This document shows positions 11,032 to 20,897 of a DNA stretch of 64,000 bases, one piece after another. Below the pieces are notes generated by a model. That model saw only the letters and a program-made list of their open reading frames with translations, had not been told where the DNA came from and ran no database searches. The first letter of the stretch is position 1; each line of letters opens with the position of its first letter. The position numbers and the translations under genes are program-made. The DNA is from Cercospora beticola (lineage: Eukaryota; Ascomycota; Dothideomycetes; Mycosphaerellales; Mycosphaerellaceae). Location of the stretch: assembly GCF_033473495.1 (NCBI RefSeq), contig NC_088936.1:1674001-1738000 (forward strand), read 5' to 3'.

Positions 11032-11755
11032 ATGGTCAACTTCAGTGCACTCTTCTGCTCATTCTGCTACTTGAGCGTAGCTGCAGCAGCTGCCCTCGAA
11101 CCAAGAACCAGCAAGAACCGTTGCGGCAAGACCGATGTCTTCTTCACGTCAGTCTTTCTATGCTCCGGAAGCATGCGTCGTCACTAACGGCAAGCAGCGG
11201 CTTCCCGCCCTATCACCCACTGGTGATCGCTCAAGGCTTCGACCCAGCCAGAGTAGAAGCCGCACTCAGACTTGATGCCGAGAACATTCGCAAAGCTGGC
11301 TACAATCTCAGGAGTATCGATTACTAGATTACGAATTTGATAGTCGTCACATCTAACAAACATCTCAGCTGTCCTTCGCGGCCCCGAAACACCTCTTAAG
11401 ACGCTCCGAGACCGCATGAAGGGAACCAATTGGGAGGTCACCGGTGTTGGCTTTGGCGCACGCGGCTCGAATCGTCAAGACGTTACTGTGGAGTTCACAG
11501 AGATCGTGAATCTGCTCAAGGATGAGGAGCCCAATGCTCCGATCATCTTCAATCGCTCGCCCAATACGACGCTTGAAGCTTTGTACAGGTTTGCTCCGAT
11601 CGAGGGTGATTGCAGCAAGACTCCTGGCAAGGATCTGGTGAGTGATTGTTGCGTTTCCACTTCGATGAGCGAAGGATCTCGATGAGCTGACATGTTGTTT
11701 GCTACAGGGCTTCGAGGTGATCTGTGATGTGCCTGAGGTGTGTGCTCGGGCATAG
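11032..11755 (+). CDS. small conserved protein with a predicted signal peptide
   Basis: Four exons (11032-11147, 11198-11313, 11369-11637, 11708-11755), introns 50, 55 and 70 bp, give 182 residues. Exon 1 encodes a hydrophobic leader (FSALFCSFCYLSVAAAAA) followed by a Cys/Arg linker. The body reads GFPPYHPLVIAQGFDP, LRLDAENIRKAGYN, WEVTGVGFGARGS and PIIFNRSPNTTLEALYR, a pattern I know from uncharacterised fungal proteins that usually lack a leader. Two late Cys (in GFEVICDVPEVCARA) could pair. Function is unknown; if the leader is real the product is secreted. A different splice of the last exon cannot be excluded. Confidence 0.75.
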
Positions 11756-11983
11756 GCATAGGACTCTTGTGCATTCATTGAGAATGCCGATCGTCACCAC
11801 GCTTATTATGTGTCCTGTGATGGCGTTGACTATATGCTCCGCGATTGTTGAAGGAAGCTATTGACTGAAATGTAAGCTTTGCGTATTCAGTGTAGACATA
11901 GAAACGCTTGCCTACTAAGCAAACAGCTCGCCATACTTCTACATGTGAGCTTGATTCTGAGACCGAGACTGCTAAATACAACC

Positions 11984-13066
11984 ATGAACATTCTAGACTC
12001 CCCTCATCAACGTTTACTCGGCACGCATTGGCTTCAAGACAATCCCTCAAACGTTCTGGAGACATGCGGGAGAAGCCCGATGTTCAAGCCCAAGGGATGC
12101 AAGTCTGCTTTTCACTTCGAGAATCTCACTCTAATTTTCTACCTCTACATCGGCAACTCATTGCAGCTCTTCAATCTCCTGCACGATGATTATCGTACAA
12201 TCGTCTGCCCATATATACGGGTCCCACGACAAGAACAGACAGCAAAATGTATTGAAGTCGTGGTTGACGCACTGTCAAGCGTGTTCGCAGAGTGTGCTGC
12301 CTTTGGGAACTTGCAGATCATGGACTTCGCCTACATCGACCCTCTGCAGATTAAACACCCGACAACTGACACAGAAGTTGTTGACTTAGAAGTTGCAGTA
12401 CTGCTCTCTCTGGGGAATGATGCAAGTCTGTACCAACAACAACTGCTGTGCATCAATAACGGAGATCAAGACGTGTACTACGTACCAACAACATCGCTCA
12501 CGTCGGATGAAGTGAGCTCCAGGTCCGGCGCCATCTTCTCAGATCTTGGATTCGGCTGCTCCTGGGACATCTTCCAGACCGTCTTCGAGAGACAGGACCG
12601 GTGCCAAAAGTGGTGTGTTCAGCGCGCATGGAAAACTCGCCTGGTCGACATATCACGATTAACATTCGATGCGCTACAATTCATCTTCTCCGTACGATCC
12701 CGCACTATCAGCAAGGATCGAGCATCGCTGTGCGCACTCGTGACATACAAGCCAGCAGCACCAACAGAAGGCATCTTTTTCTTCCAGTTCACTGTTGCTG
12801 AGTGGCTTACACCAGAGAGACGCTCGGCGGCAATGTTGCGACATAATGGAGAGGTGTATGTCGTTCTTGGACCTTTCTCCAAGCTATACAGGAATCTTTT
12901 GCGAGGACACGAGGTAGCTGCAAAGACTGGTTTCACACCTCAGTGGGATTTTATGCTGGATCGTGAGTCGGCTGGTCGACTTCGAGTTTCCTGGATTGAG
13001 GCGAATGAGGACATCGAGATGAGCCCTGGAGCACAGTTGGAAGCATCGAGCACCACTACATCCTAG
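11984..13066 (+). CDS. hypothetical protein, 360 residues
   Basis: Single open frame from ATG 11984 (the frame is open 35 codons further up but without ATG). I do not recognise a domain. The text has the composition of a folded soluble protein (DALSSVFAECAAFGNLQ, EVVDLEVAVLLSLGND, RLTFDALQFIFSVRSR, WDFMLDRESAGRLRVSW) with no signal peptide or membrane helix. The last ~15 residues are polar and disordered. It lies 228 bp after the small secreted-protein gene on the same strand. An unseen intron near the 5' end is possible. Confidence 0.55.
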   Translation: MNILDSPHQRLLGTHWLQDNPSNVLETCGRSPMFKPKGCKSAFHFENLTLIFYLYIGNSLQLFNLLHDDYRTIVCPYIRVPRQEQTAKCIEVVVDALSSVFAECAAFGNLQIMDFAYIDPLQIKHPTTDTEVVDLEVAVLLSLGNDASLYQQQLLCINNGDQDVYYVPTTSLTSDEVSSRSGAIFSDLGFGCSWDIFQTVFERQDRCQKWCVQRAWKTRLVDISRLTFDALQFIFSVRSRTISKDRASLCALVTYKPAAPTEGIFFFQFTVAEWLTPERRSAAMLRHNGEVYVVLGPFSKLYRNLLRGHEVAAKTGFTPQWDFMLDRESAGRLRVSWIEANEDIEMSPGAQLEASSTTTS

Positions 13067-13137
13067 ATCAAAGGCGGAATGTACAGATTGTTTGAAGTAG
13101 ATTGATTTCATCGCTAAGCTCGGGTCTGAACATCGGC

Positions 13138-14739
13138 TTACTCAACACACGTCCAAGCATCCGCCTCCTTCCAGCTACCCGGCCCAACATACTTGTTCCT
13201 CAATGGATACTTGCAATGCTTTCTCTCGTAGTCAATGCCCTCACTCTTCGTGTCATTGACGTATCGAACACCGGTGACAGTCACTGGAGCATCCCCCTTC
13301 TCAACCCAATCGATGATCCTCTGCAGCACATTTCTCTCCGCTCCAGACTCGCCTTCAGTTTCCTGTCCGATGTGCCAAGCACCGTCTCCGCCTGAGCAAT
13401 GCCCTAGTCCTGAGATGCGGAAGAAGCGATAGAAAGAGTCCAGCTCTGAGGGAGAGAGGCCCATTGTAGTGGCCACATGCTCATAGTATCGTGGAGAATT
13501 CGCACTTGAAATAATACCATCCATCAAGCCATGGTAAGTGAGAAGTTTACCGCCTCGCTTCTGGAAAGCGCTCAGATCCCCAGACCAAGTTTCGATGTTA
13601 AAAGGGTTCAGTGAAGCTGCATAGGCGGCAAGAGATGCGTTGAGAATGCTAGGGTCCCAGTTGGGATCCTGCAAGATGGCGTAACGATACCAGTCGGTCG
13701 TGTAGGGGAATGGCTGGCCATTGTAGTAAAGACGCGATGCGACGGACTCTGAGCCCGGTTGCATGCGCGGATAGATCAAGTCACCATTCTCGCCATAGTA
13801 TGGTGCGAAGACGCCTGTAACCGTCTTGACCTGTGGAGCAGTGAGACAATTGGTCGTGTTTGTGGCGTTGGAGGCGCACTGCAATGCAACCGGCTTATAG
13901 TGACATAGACTGGGATCTTCGATGACACCATCTTCGGCTCCGTCGAGCGAGTCGCACTGCTTCAGGATGTCCGCATGCACCAGATTCCATTTTGCTGGAG
14001 TCAGGTATGTTTCTGAAGTGTTCGAGCCAATGATCGGGTGAAAATGGCCAGACCAGGAGGAGAGGTTGTTGAATGCAAGGGCAGGCGCTCCAGCAAGAAT
14101 GCCATCAAAGAGATCAGGATGGTCTTGAGCCATTTTGAAACCCTGTCGCCCTCCTGTCGAGCAGCCAAGATAGTAGCTCTTGGAGAGATCTTCGCCGTAG
14201 AATGCTTTGGTAAGCTCTTTGCCGACTTTGGTCTCGGTGTAAATTGATCTCCATGCAAAATCCTGCACCACATCGGCGTTTTGATAGAATGAAGTGCCAC
14301 CTGTGCCGTTGTGGCCATTGTTGTTGCCAACAGCTGCAAAGCCAAATTCCGTGCCGTAGGCTATGTCTTCATATGAAATGCAGCCATTCAAGCCTCCATT
14401 GCCAGTGGACATATATCTGCCTGTCCAATTCGAAGGCAGCCAAGCTTCAGCCGTTATGCCAGATCGGTTGCTGGTCGCAACGTAGAATGCCACTCTGCAA
14501 AGATCGACTGGGACGACTTGAGATGCTCTTCCGCATGATTGCAGCTCGGGTGTTGATTGATCAAAAGTGAGGTTTGTTCCAGCAGCAACATGCTCGGAAA
14601 AATTGATCGTTACGTTTGGATACGTGAACGTAGAAGCGAAGTTCGAGCAAGCCGATTTCGGATCATTGAGGACCTGCTGCGCACCTGCCAGAGATGTGAG
14701 CGCCAGCCCGGATGCCAGACTTCTGTGTTTCTTGGCCAT
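13138..14739 (-). CDS. secreted tannase / feruloyl esterase
   Basis: Intronless, 533 residues, starting with a signal peptide (about 1-20, SLASGLALTSLAGA). Family: tannase/FaeB carboxylesterases, which hydrolyse gallate or hydroxycinnamate esters of plant tannins and cell-wall sugars outside the cell. The diagnostic CS-D-HC motif is complete: GCSTGGRQG (Cys-Ser, about 192-193), HGLMDGIIS (Asp about 405) and GLGHCSGG (His-Cys, about 447-448), where the two Cys form the disulfide that aligns the triad. A conserved GGLNGC and many N-glycosylation sequons fit secretion. Length is normal. Whether the substrate is tannin or a feruloylated polymer cannot be told from sequence. Confidence 0.93.
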   Translation of the reverse strand: MAKKHRSLASGLALTSLAGAQQVLNDPKSACSNFASTFTYPNVTINFSEHVAAGTNLTFDQSTPELQSCGRASQVVPVDLCRVAFYVATSNRSGITAEAWLPSNWTGRYMSTGNGGLNGCISYEDIAYGTEFGFAAVGNNNGHNGTGGTSFYQNADVVQDFAWRSIYTETKVGKELTKAFYGEDLSKSYYLGCSTGGRQGFKMAQDHPDLFDGILAGAPALAFNNLSSWSGHFHPIIGSNTSETYLTPAKWNLVHADILKQCDSLDGAEDGVIEDPSLCHYKPVALQCASNATNTTNCLTAPQVKTVTGVFAPYYGENGDLIYPRMQPGSESVASRLYYNGQPFPYTTDWYRYAILQDPNWDPSILNASLAAYAASLNPFNIETWSGDLSAFQKRGGKLLTYHGLMDGIISSANSPRYYEHVATTMGLSPSELDSFYRFFRISGLGHCSGGDGAWHIGQETEGESGAERNVLQRIIDWVEKGDAPVTVTGVRYVNDTKSEGIDYERKHCKYPLRNKYVGPGSWKEADAWTCVE

Positions 14740-16010
14740 TGTTGCTGATAGTTTTCGAGGAAATTGGACAACTCACAAGTGGACCACGCAAGCAGTACTT
14801 GCGGCACGTTACTTATTACTCCCGGTGGAGATACCATCTTCCACGAAGCGATGCCTATGACAGCATGAAAAGTTGCATACGCTAGCCACCTAGTCGGAAG
14901 GACGTCGTGGCTTTTGTGGGGATTCCTCCGCGTATGTGGAGTGAACCCATGCTAGCACCACTTGCGCCGACGTTTGCGGCCTAGTCTCATCGACTTAGGG
15001 TATGTCGGTAGACCCCACGGGACTTTCTTCAAGGTGCTGCAGACGGGGAGTTGATCTCATGTCTGGTGTAGACGAAATGAGACCCTCGGCAAACGGTGGT
15101 CTCTCATCCGAGCGCCTTTCGGCAGATGCAGTGCTTGGCGGAGGTGGCACCCAATTCGTGCAAGTGGCCTCAATCGGGTTCTGAAGGGTTTTGCTCCTGC
15201 GAGGCCACGCAACTCACTTGTTTGTCGTGTTGCCACCACCGTTTCGCTAGAAGTGAATGGTAGTGCAGGGAGCAACAACCAGGTCACCGATGGGCGTCGA
15301 AGCCTACAAGTTCACCAGAAGTAAATCGGCACGATACTGGTGTCTCGTCTCGTTATTATTGACAAAAATATCATTGAGCAGATACTCACTCAACAGCCCT
15401 ATGTACTGGCATCTTGCTTGGCTGGTATCACCTGGGTTTCTTTGGGCAACAAGCTTTTCAAGGCGCTGCAGGTCGGGCTACAGGTGAAGATGTATCGACG
15501 TGGTTGGCATCCGAGAAAGTGACCGACGACCAGGGGCCCTGGTTTTCCCGGGTAGTCATGAATGCCTTACCGAGAGCAGGTTCTCCCGTTTGCTTGAACG
15601 AGAACTGCTTGAGCCACGGACTGAGCCATTGTTGCATTCACAGTGCGTTCCAAGAGTCTCAACAGGTCCATCAATGGACCGACGCGCCGAAAATGCCTTG
15701 AAAGCAAGGAGTGGTCGTCTCCGACACTCATTTGATTGGTAGTCGCGAGAAGGAGTGCGAAAGTGTTAAGGAGATATCACCTTCGCCCATGCTGTGAAGA
15801 GTTCTTCCGACATAGTCAATTGTGCGTACACAAATTAGAGATCGTTGATCATAAAACAATAAGGTCTCAGAAGACATGTTAGAAGTCCATATTCAGTTGC
15901 GGCATGCTGTGCTAGCAGCGGTTGTCATGAATTCCGATTGGAGCAGTATCTTCAGTAACGATACGGGGGCGCCGAGATCAGACCAGAGGGGTAGTTAGAA
16001 AGCCGAGAAG
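14740..16010. other. intergenic, no gene seen
   Basis: About 1.27 kb upstream of the tannase and downstream of the acetyltransferase. Frames are short and inconsistent; no RNA gene or repeat was recognised. The part next to 14740 is the presumed tannase promoter. Confidence 0.5.
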
Positions 16011-16703
16011 CTAAGTTGAATTATGTTCGATGATTCTGTGCATGAATGCAATGTGAAAGTTGTAGCCTTCGCCTCTCCAGACTTGATAGTCCATTATAAA
16101 TCCACGCCGGGAATAAAATTGTGCAGTCAACTCCAGCGGAGTGCAGATAACCAGTTTCAACCTGGCAGGCACAGTTGTTCCATTCCCTTGAGCAACCATA
16201 TGCTTCTGATGAAACCTATGAACGATTTCATTTTCGCCGGTTTTCATCATATATGCTGCCAGACCATAGCCTTGGAAATCCAGCGCTGAAGCCATGAGCT
16301 TTAACTCGTATTCTTCGGTGTCGGGAGAGACATCAAGAGTGCGGAACCAGGGAGTGTTACGATCCACAGGCCTGTTTTTCAACGGACCATGATACCTCCG
16401 ATAGCTCGCGGTGGCAATGACGTTATCGCTATCGGGATAGCTGATGATGAGAATGAAAGACTCTGGGTCGCTGCTCAAATTGGCAAGAAACTCTTCTGTC
16501 GAGGCAAGTCTCTCTCCTTGAGTCTTCATACCAAGCTCAGGCTTCGAGGCGTGTGCCTGCCTGAACGCCTCGTTGATAGTCTTGACCAAGTTCGGAAGAT
16601 ATCGTGATGTCCCGATTTGAGCTGCTGAAAAGATGGATGTTATGGTGTCTCTGCCTTTCAACTGTGGACCAGGGCGGACTATGGCGATATTTCCGGTGGC
16701 CAT
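16011..16703 (-). CDS. GNAT-family N-acetyltransferase
   Basis: 230 residues from ATG 16703; the frame continues 18 codons upstream but only to a GTG. The GNAT fold is suggested by the order: N-terminal NIAIVRPGP strand, SFILIISYPDSDNVIATASYRR (strands 2-4), the long central strand YELKLMASALDFQGYGLAAYMM where the acetyl-CoA loop QGYGLA replaces the usual RxxGxG/A, and LTAQFYSRRGFIMDYQVW near the end. Members transfer an acetyl group from acetyl-CoA to an amine; the substrate cannot be read here. An upstream short exon is possible because a second frame has an ATG at 16797. Confidence 0.75.
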   Translation of the reverse strand: MATGNIAIVRPGPQLKGRDTITSIFSAAQIGTSRYLPNLVKTINEAFRQAHASKPELGMKTQGERLASTEEFLANLSSDPESFILIISYPDSDNVIATASYRRYHGPLKNRPVDRNTPWFRTLDVSPDTEEYELKLMASALDFQGYGLAAYMMKTGENEIVHRFHQKHMVAQGNGTTVPARLKLVICTPLELTAQFYSRRGFIMDYQVWRGEGYNFHIAFMHRIIEHNST

Positions 16704-17058
16704 TGGAATTCTTGGCAAATCGACGGGCACTCTCTGCACGGTGGTGGTAGTATTCACAAAGGACGCAGTGTGGGACTGGTCCTGGGCAATGACTCATGAG
16801 AGCTCATCATACCTTGAAGGTTTCGACGCCTCACATTAGTTGCAGGCGGTCCGTCGAGCGGTCAGTCGGTGAACTGCCCAATCGGGTAAGTCGGCTTGCA
16901 TCGATGAAGGTTCCCCAGCGCATGCCATCAAATCAATGATAGCGTAGAACTCCAGAAGAAGTACTCAGAGGAAGTGCAAGAACTTTTTGGCCTGGAGGAG
17001 CAGACGAGAAACCCAGAGCTACAGCAGCAGAACTTGGGCGGCAATGTCTCTCGCGCAG
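16704..17058. other. intergenic, no gene seen
   Basis: 355 bp between two minus-strand genes: 5' region of the acetyltransferase and 3' region of the upstream small gene. Nothing further is supported. Confidence 0.45.
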
Positions 17059-17599
17059 CTACTGCCTTGCTTGTATCCAATATAGGTGACCATCGTCGTC
17101 ACGCACCAACATTCGAGGCGTTGGGTTGTTCTTTGGCTTGCCATGCCACTGCGAGCGGCCATCCCAGTCATATTCGTATCCGTCCGCATCGAAAACCTAC
17201 AATGTTAAAACGCTCCGCATCCCCTCTCCCAGCACAACTCACCTTGGCATACACAGTTTCGCCTCCATCTAGTAATGTTCTCACCATGTCGTCCGACGGC
17301 TCGATGGGCTGCCGCCTGAAGTGGAACTCGTAGTGAAGGTCTTCTGGCAGCCAACCAGGATCTTCACCGCGCACAGTCTCTAGGTCAAGGTAAATTTCCG
17401 GTCGACATATTGTTGGTCAAAATCACTCACGTTCCATTTGACGAAGTAGATCGGTGATTGAGTTATACTTGTTGATGGTTTGCTGTCTGGAGTAAGCAGC
17501 GTACGATCGCTTGAGCTGGAAAAATAGCTCGCCGTCCTGGCGGTAGCCTTTCTTGCCCCAGCCTCTGCCGCGCACGTTTCGTCTGCTGAAGCACCGCAT
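17059..17599 (-). CDS. small uncharacterised protein, three exons
   Basis: Exons 17599-17431, 17379-17243 and 17196-17059 (introns 51 and 46 bp) give 147 residues, all junctions in frame. An in-frame TGA sits just upstream of the start ATG. The N-terminus is basic and Gly-rich (RRNVRGRGWGKKGYRQDG), then a helical stretch (FFQLKRSYAAYSRQQTINKY) and an acidic/aromatic C-terminal half (ADGYEYDWDGRSQWHG, RMLVRDDDGHLYWIQA). No signal peptide, no known family. The coding call rests on protein-like composition across three independently consistent splice joins. Confidence 0.6.
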
Positions 17600-18192
17600 A
17601 TCTCTCCGAGCTTGTCACAATGTCTGTGGGACCAAGGTCGAGATGACCAGACGTCAAGTGCATGAACGAGAAGGAGAGAGAAGACGTGAGCGTAGGAAAG
17701 GGGCATATACACTTCGACAAGGGTGAGAACCTTGTTCAAGATGGCGCAAGATCGTTGTGCAGAAGACGAAGAGGTCAGCCTCCATCTGGCAGAAAGTGAC
17801 CACTGGCACCGCCTTGCCGATATCGCTTAGTCCAAGCAGGTGAAGACAAGCAGGGAGAGGAGGAAGGAAGTGCAGTCAAATCTCAGGCGCGACGCGTTCC
17901 ACACCCTTGGGCCCAAAACGTCACCGCCAAGCAGATCGTGATGCTTTGACGCGAAACACACACCACCCTCCAGTGGCGTTTCATCCCCAGCGACAGTACA
18001 CTCACATCGGCGCGATGCTTTCGATGGATACGATGCCCATCGAGCTGTCTGGCTTGGTACTGCGATGTTCGATACACAACAGCGCGATCCAGAATGCCTG
18101 CGACAAATGCTTCAAGTTATGCCTTCATGCACACCTCTTGCTCCATCTTCCTTTGGAAGAGCTAACCACTCCATACTGACTCCAGAGACAAG
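17600..18192. other. divergent intergenic region
   Basis: 593 bp between a minus-strand small gene and the plus-strand gene at 18193, so a shared upstream region. No gene or motif is supported in it. Confidence 0.45.
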
Positions 18193-20118
18193 ATGCTACA
18201 ACCTGTCACCGTAACCGGCGCAGCTTCCAGTCCGCGAAAGCTGCAGAAAGACCATAACCCGCGACATTCGTACCGAAAGAGCTTTCGATATGCTTCTCCG
18301 CGCTGCAGCTCCCTCTTGCACGGCAGCAGGAATGATAGCCAAAGCCCGCTCTGCTTTGATGGGACGGGAGGGCCAGGACTGTATTCAAATAGGAGCAGCT
18401 TGAGCACAAACGGCTCCTCGATTGGTGCTCATCCGTCCACGACGCGCTCGCTGCGCGTGCATACCAAAGGCGCGCTGCTGACCTCCGGGTTTCCCTATCA
18501 TCCTGGCCTCTTTGACTTGAGAATCCATCGCATCATGTGGGAGAAGTTCACAAGCCAGATTGTAGACAGCATGAAATTGTCTCCGGCAGAGCGTGCGAAG
18601 GTGTGGGCTGTCAGCACAGCGGCTGCGGTCGCTACACCCGACAACTACCTCGTCGCGCGCAACAAGAGCCAGCAAATATTAGAGGACAAGGTGAAAGAGG
18701 GGCTCATTTCTACGGCACCGGCAAGTCTGGCATCGATCATCCGGGAGTGGAATGAGGGATATTTTGCGGAGCGAGGACTGCTCGCTCGTCTTGAGCTCAC
18801 CGATGCTCCGCCGCCGGCTCAGCGAGGTGGACTTATACCTCAGGAAGTGTACCTGAGACGAGTTCAGGCCGAACGCAAATTCTCCATTGTTGTCACTCGA
18901 CAATGGGAGCCTGAAGATGTCCCACTCGAAGTTCTGAGAAGCTCCAGCCCAGCGAGCTGCTCTAGTCTAAAGCATTCGGATCACGGCACACCGGTCGAAA
19001 GTGCGTGTTCACCTCATATTACAGCATTCAAGCCGTTACCGGAGTTCCCACTAGGATCTGATCCTTTACTCGACGTGGCGGCAGAACTAAGCCATTTGAC
19101 TTGCTACCCATCTCCAGAACCTCCGCAGGCGAGTCAATTCGCGGAGTTGGAGGGAGATGTAGAGCTCGAAACGCACGTTGAAGAAATCCCTCTGCCGTCG
19201 CAGTCTGGCTCAGATGAACATTCTGGCTTGGGCGTTCGCAAAACTCATGTTCAACACGTCGAGAAGCCAGAGACTCAGGACCAGGCTCTGGCGGAAGTCT
19301 TAACAACGTTGGATGCTACAATCTCGCATGAAAGACAGCATGCTAACAAGGCAACCATGAATGGATGTTTCCATGGCAACCGGACGGCCAAGTCTGAGTC
19401 TGTATCTGCAGGTCACGAACAGCTCTCGCGCGACTCAAGTGTTATTGACTGCAGCCCCGATGCAGCAGTTGCTGGGGAGAAATATCATGATCCGTGGAAG
19501 ACGCATCCTGCACATCGAAGCCTGGTCGACAACAATGCCGGGACCAACCGGTCTTCCATTGAGGTGATGGTTGTAGAAGACACTGGCGAACATGTGCTTG
19601 CGCACGGACATCATCAAGAGGCCACTAGTTGGAGCAACAATTGGCCACTTGACCTCGACGGCTATTCGGGCGAAATTGGATGCAAGCATTATGATCAGCC
19701 AGCCTGGGACGTTTGGCACGGCAAGCCCAACTGGCCGCTTGAGGAGTCCATCCCGCCATCACTCTTACCCCACAATGCTCCGGCGAGCTGTATACCGGTT
19801 GTCACGGAGAGTAGATCCATACACTCCCGAAGCGACCAGCCGCCCCGTGGGCCTGCACCTCGTATCACGGATGGCGACCCTAGACTTACGTCTGAAACCG
19901 CTCGAAAGGACAGGCCTTCGAAGATTCCCCAACGGACTAGGCGCAAGGTAAGCGTCCTACCTGCCCTGGAAGTACAGCACGCGAAACCCGAGACCTTTGC
20001 TAAGCCGATGAGAAGTCCGAGCGCTTCATTCTTTCTGCCTCTCGATATGAAGGCCATCAGTACTTCTTTGGACTTTGACACTAGGCTCAGAGCGAGGGAT
20101 TTGGCGATAATGCTCTAG
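18193..20118 (+). CDS. large conserved fungal protein of unknown function
   Basis: Single frame of 641 residues from ATG 18193. Residues ~100-220 are conserved-looking: SGFPYHPGLFDLRIHRIMW, FTSQIVDSMKLSPAERAKVW and LASIIREWNEGYFAERGLL. This pattern recurs in ascomycete proteins where a membrane-like stretch follows the AERAKVW region; here that stretch is weak (VSTAAAVATPDNYLVAR). The rest, about 400 residues, is Ser/Pro/Glu-rich and probably disordered, with a basic patch near the end (PQRTRRKVSVL). No enzyme motif. Role unknown. Confidence 0.65.
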   Translation: MLQPVTVTGAASSPRKLQKDHNPRHSYRKSFRYASPRCSSLLHGSRNDSQSPLCFDGTGGPGLYSNRSSLSTNGSSIGAHPSTTRSLRVHTKGALLTSGFPYHPGLFDLRIHRIMWEKFTSQIVDSMKLSPAERAKVWAVSTAAAVATPDNYLVARNKSQQILEDKVKEGLISTAPASLASIIREWNEGYFAERGLLARLELTDAPPPAQRGGLIPQEVYLRRVQAERKFSIVVTRQWEPEDVPLEVLRSSSPASCSSLKHSDHGTPVESACSPHITAFKPLPEFPLGSDPLLDVAAELSHLTCYPSPEPPQASQFAELEGDVELETHVEEIPLPSQSGSDEHSGLGVRKTHVQHVEKPETQDQALAEVLTTLDATISHERQHANKATMNGCFHGNRTAKSESVSAGHEQLSRDSSVIDCSPDAAVAGEKYHDPWKTHPAHRSLVDNNAGTNRSSIEVMVVEDTGEHVLAHGHHQEATSWSNNWPLDLDGYSGEIGCKHYDQPAWDVWHGKPNWPLEESIPPSLLPHNAPASCIPVVTESRSIHSRSDQPPRGPAPRITDGDPRLTSETARKDRPSKIPQRTRRKVSVLPALEVQHAKPETFAKPMRSPSASFFLPLDMKAISTSLDFDTRLRARDLAIML

Positions 20119-20897
20119 CGGCAAAATGAATGCTTAATAGCTACAGCTCATGAATTGAGGGACACACTGGCATCTCAATAATTCGAAAATGATGACTTTT
20201 GCGCATATCGTAAGACTTCCGAACGCTGTTCGAGGCTCGATGGCAGTGCGCGGAACACTGACGGCTGTGCGTGAGTACGGCAGTGACGAGCACGGCAAAG
20301 CTACGCTGCAATTCTCAAAGAGAGTTTCAGCGCGGCAATACTCATGACATTCTAGCTTTCAGTCCGAAGCTCTGTCTGTGTGCGATGCTCGATCAATGTG
20401 TCTCAAGGGTAATGTCCTTTCATCACCGCAGAGAACCGGACTTGCGTCACCGATGTGCAATCACGAAACCACGGAGGGGTCCTTCCTTGAAGTCAAACGT
20501 GAAACCCACCAAAGTCTGACAATAATGGCACACAGGTCATGCAAAGCTGACGAACTGTCACAGTGGCCCTAGACACCCGTAGAGTTCCAGAGCTCATCGA
20601 TCATCTCACGCAGACTGCGCTTTGTGCACCGATCACACTTGCTCAAGCTGAGATCCTAAACAGGAGCGTAGAAGGGTGGCGGAATACAACCACATTCCCT
20701 TGTCCTATCGAGATCATCGACAGACATCTCACACAATCGACCAGCCGAGTTCCCGCCCAGCGTCTGATGGCACTGTCTCGCAAAGAACTCAATCATTCAT
20801 ATAGTATATCATGCATCGGCCTCTGTCACGCCCATGCACATCCACACAGACACCGGCCGGACCGCTCCACACCTCCAACATTGCCTTCACTTGAACT
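20119..20897. other. intergenic / 5' leader
   Basis: 779 bp between tandem plus-strand genes. A TATA-like stretch (ATAGTATATC) lies at about 20801-20810, roughly 90 bp before the next ATG, which suits a core promoter. The plus-strand frame 20563-20940 runs into the next gene in another frame and looks spurious. Confidence 0.4.
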
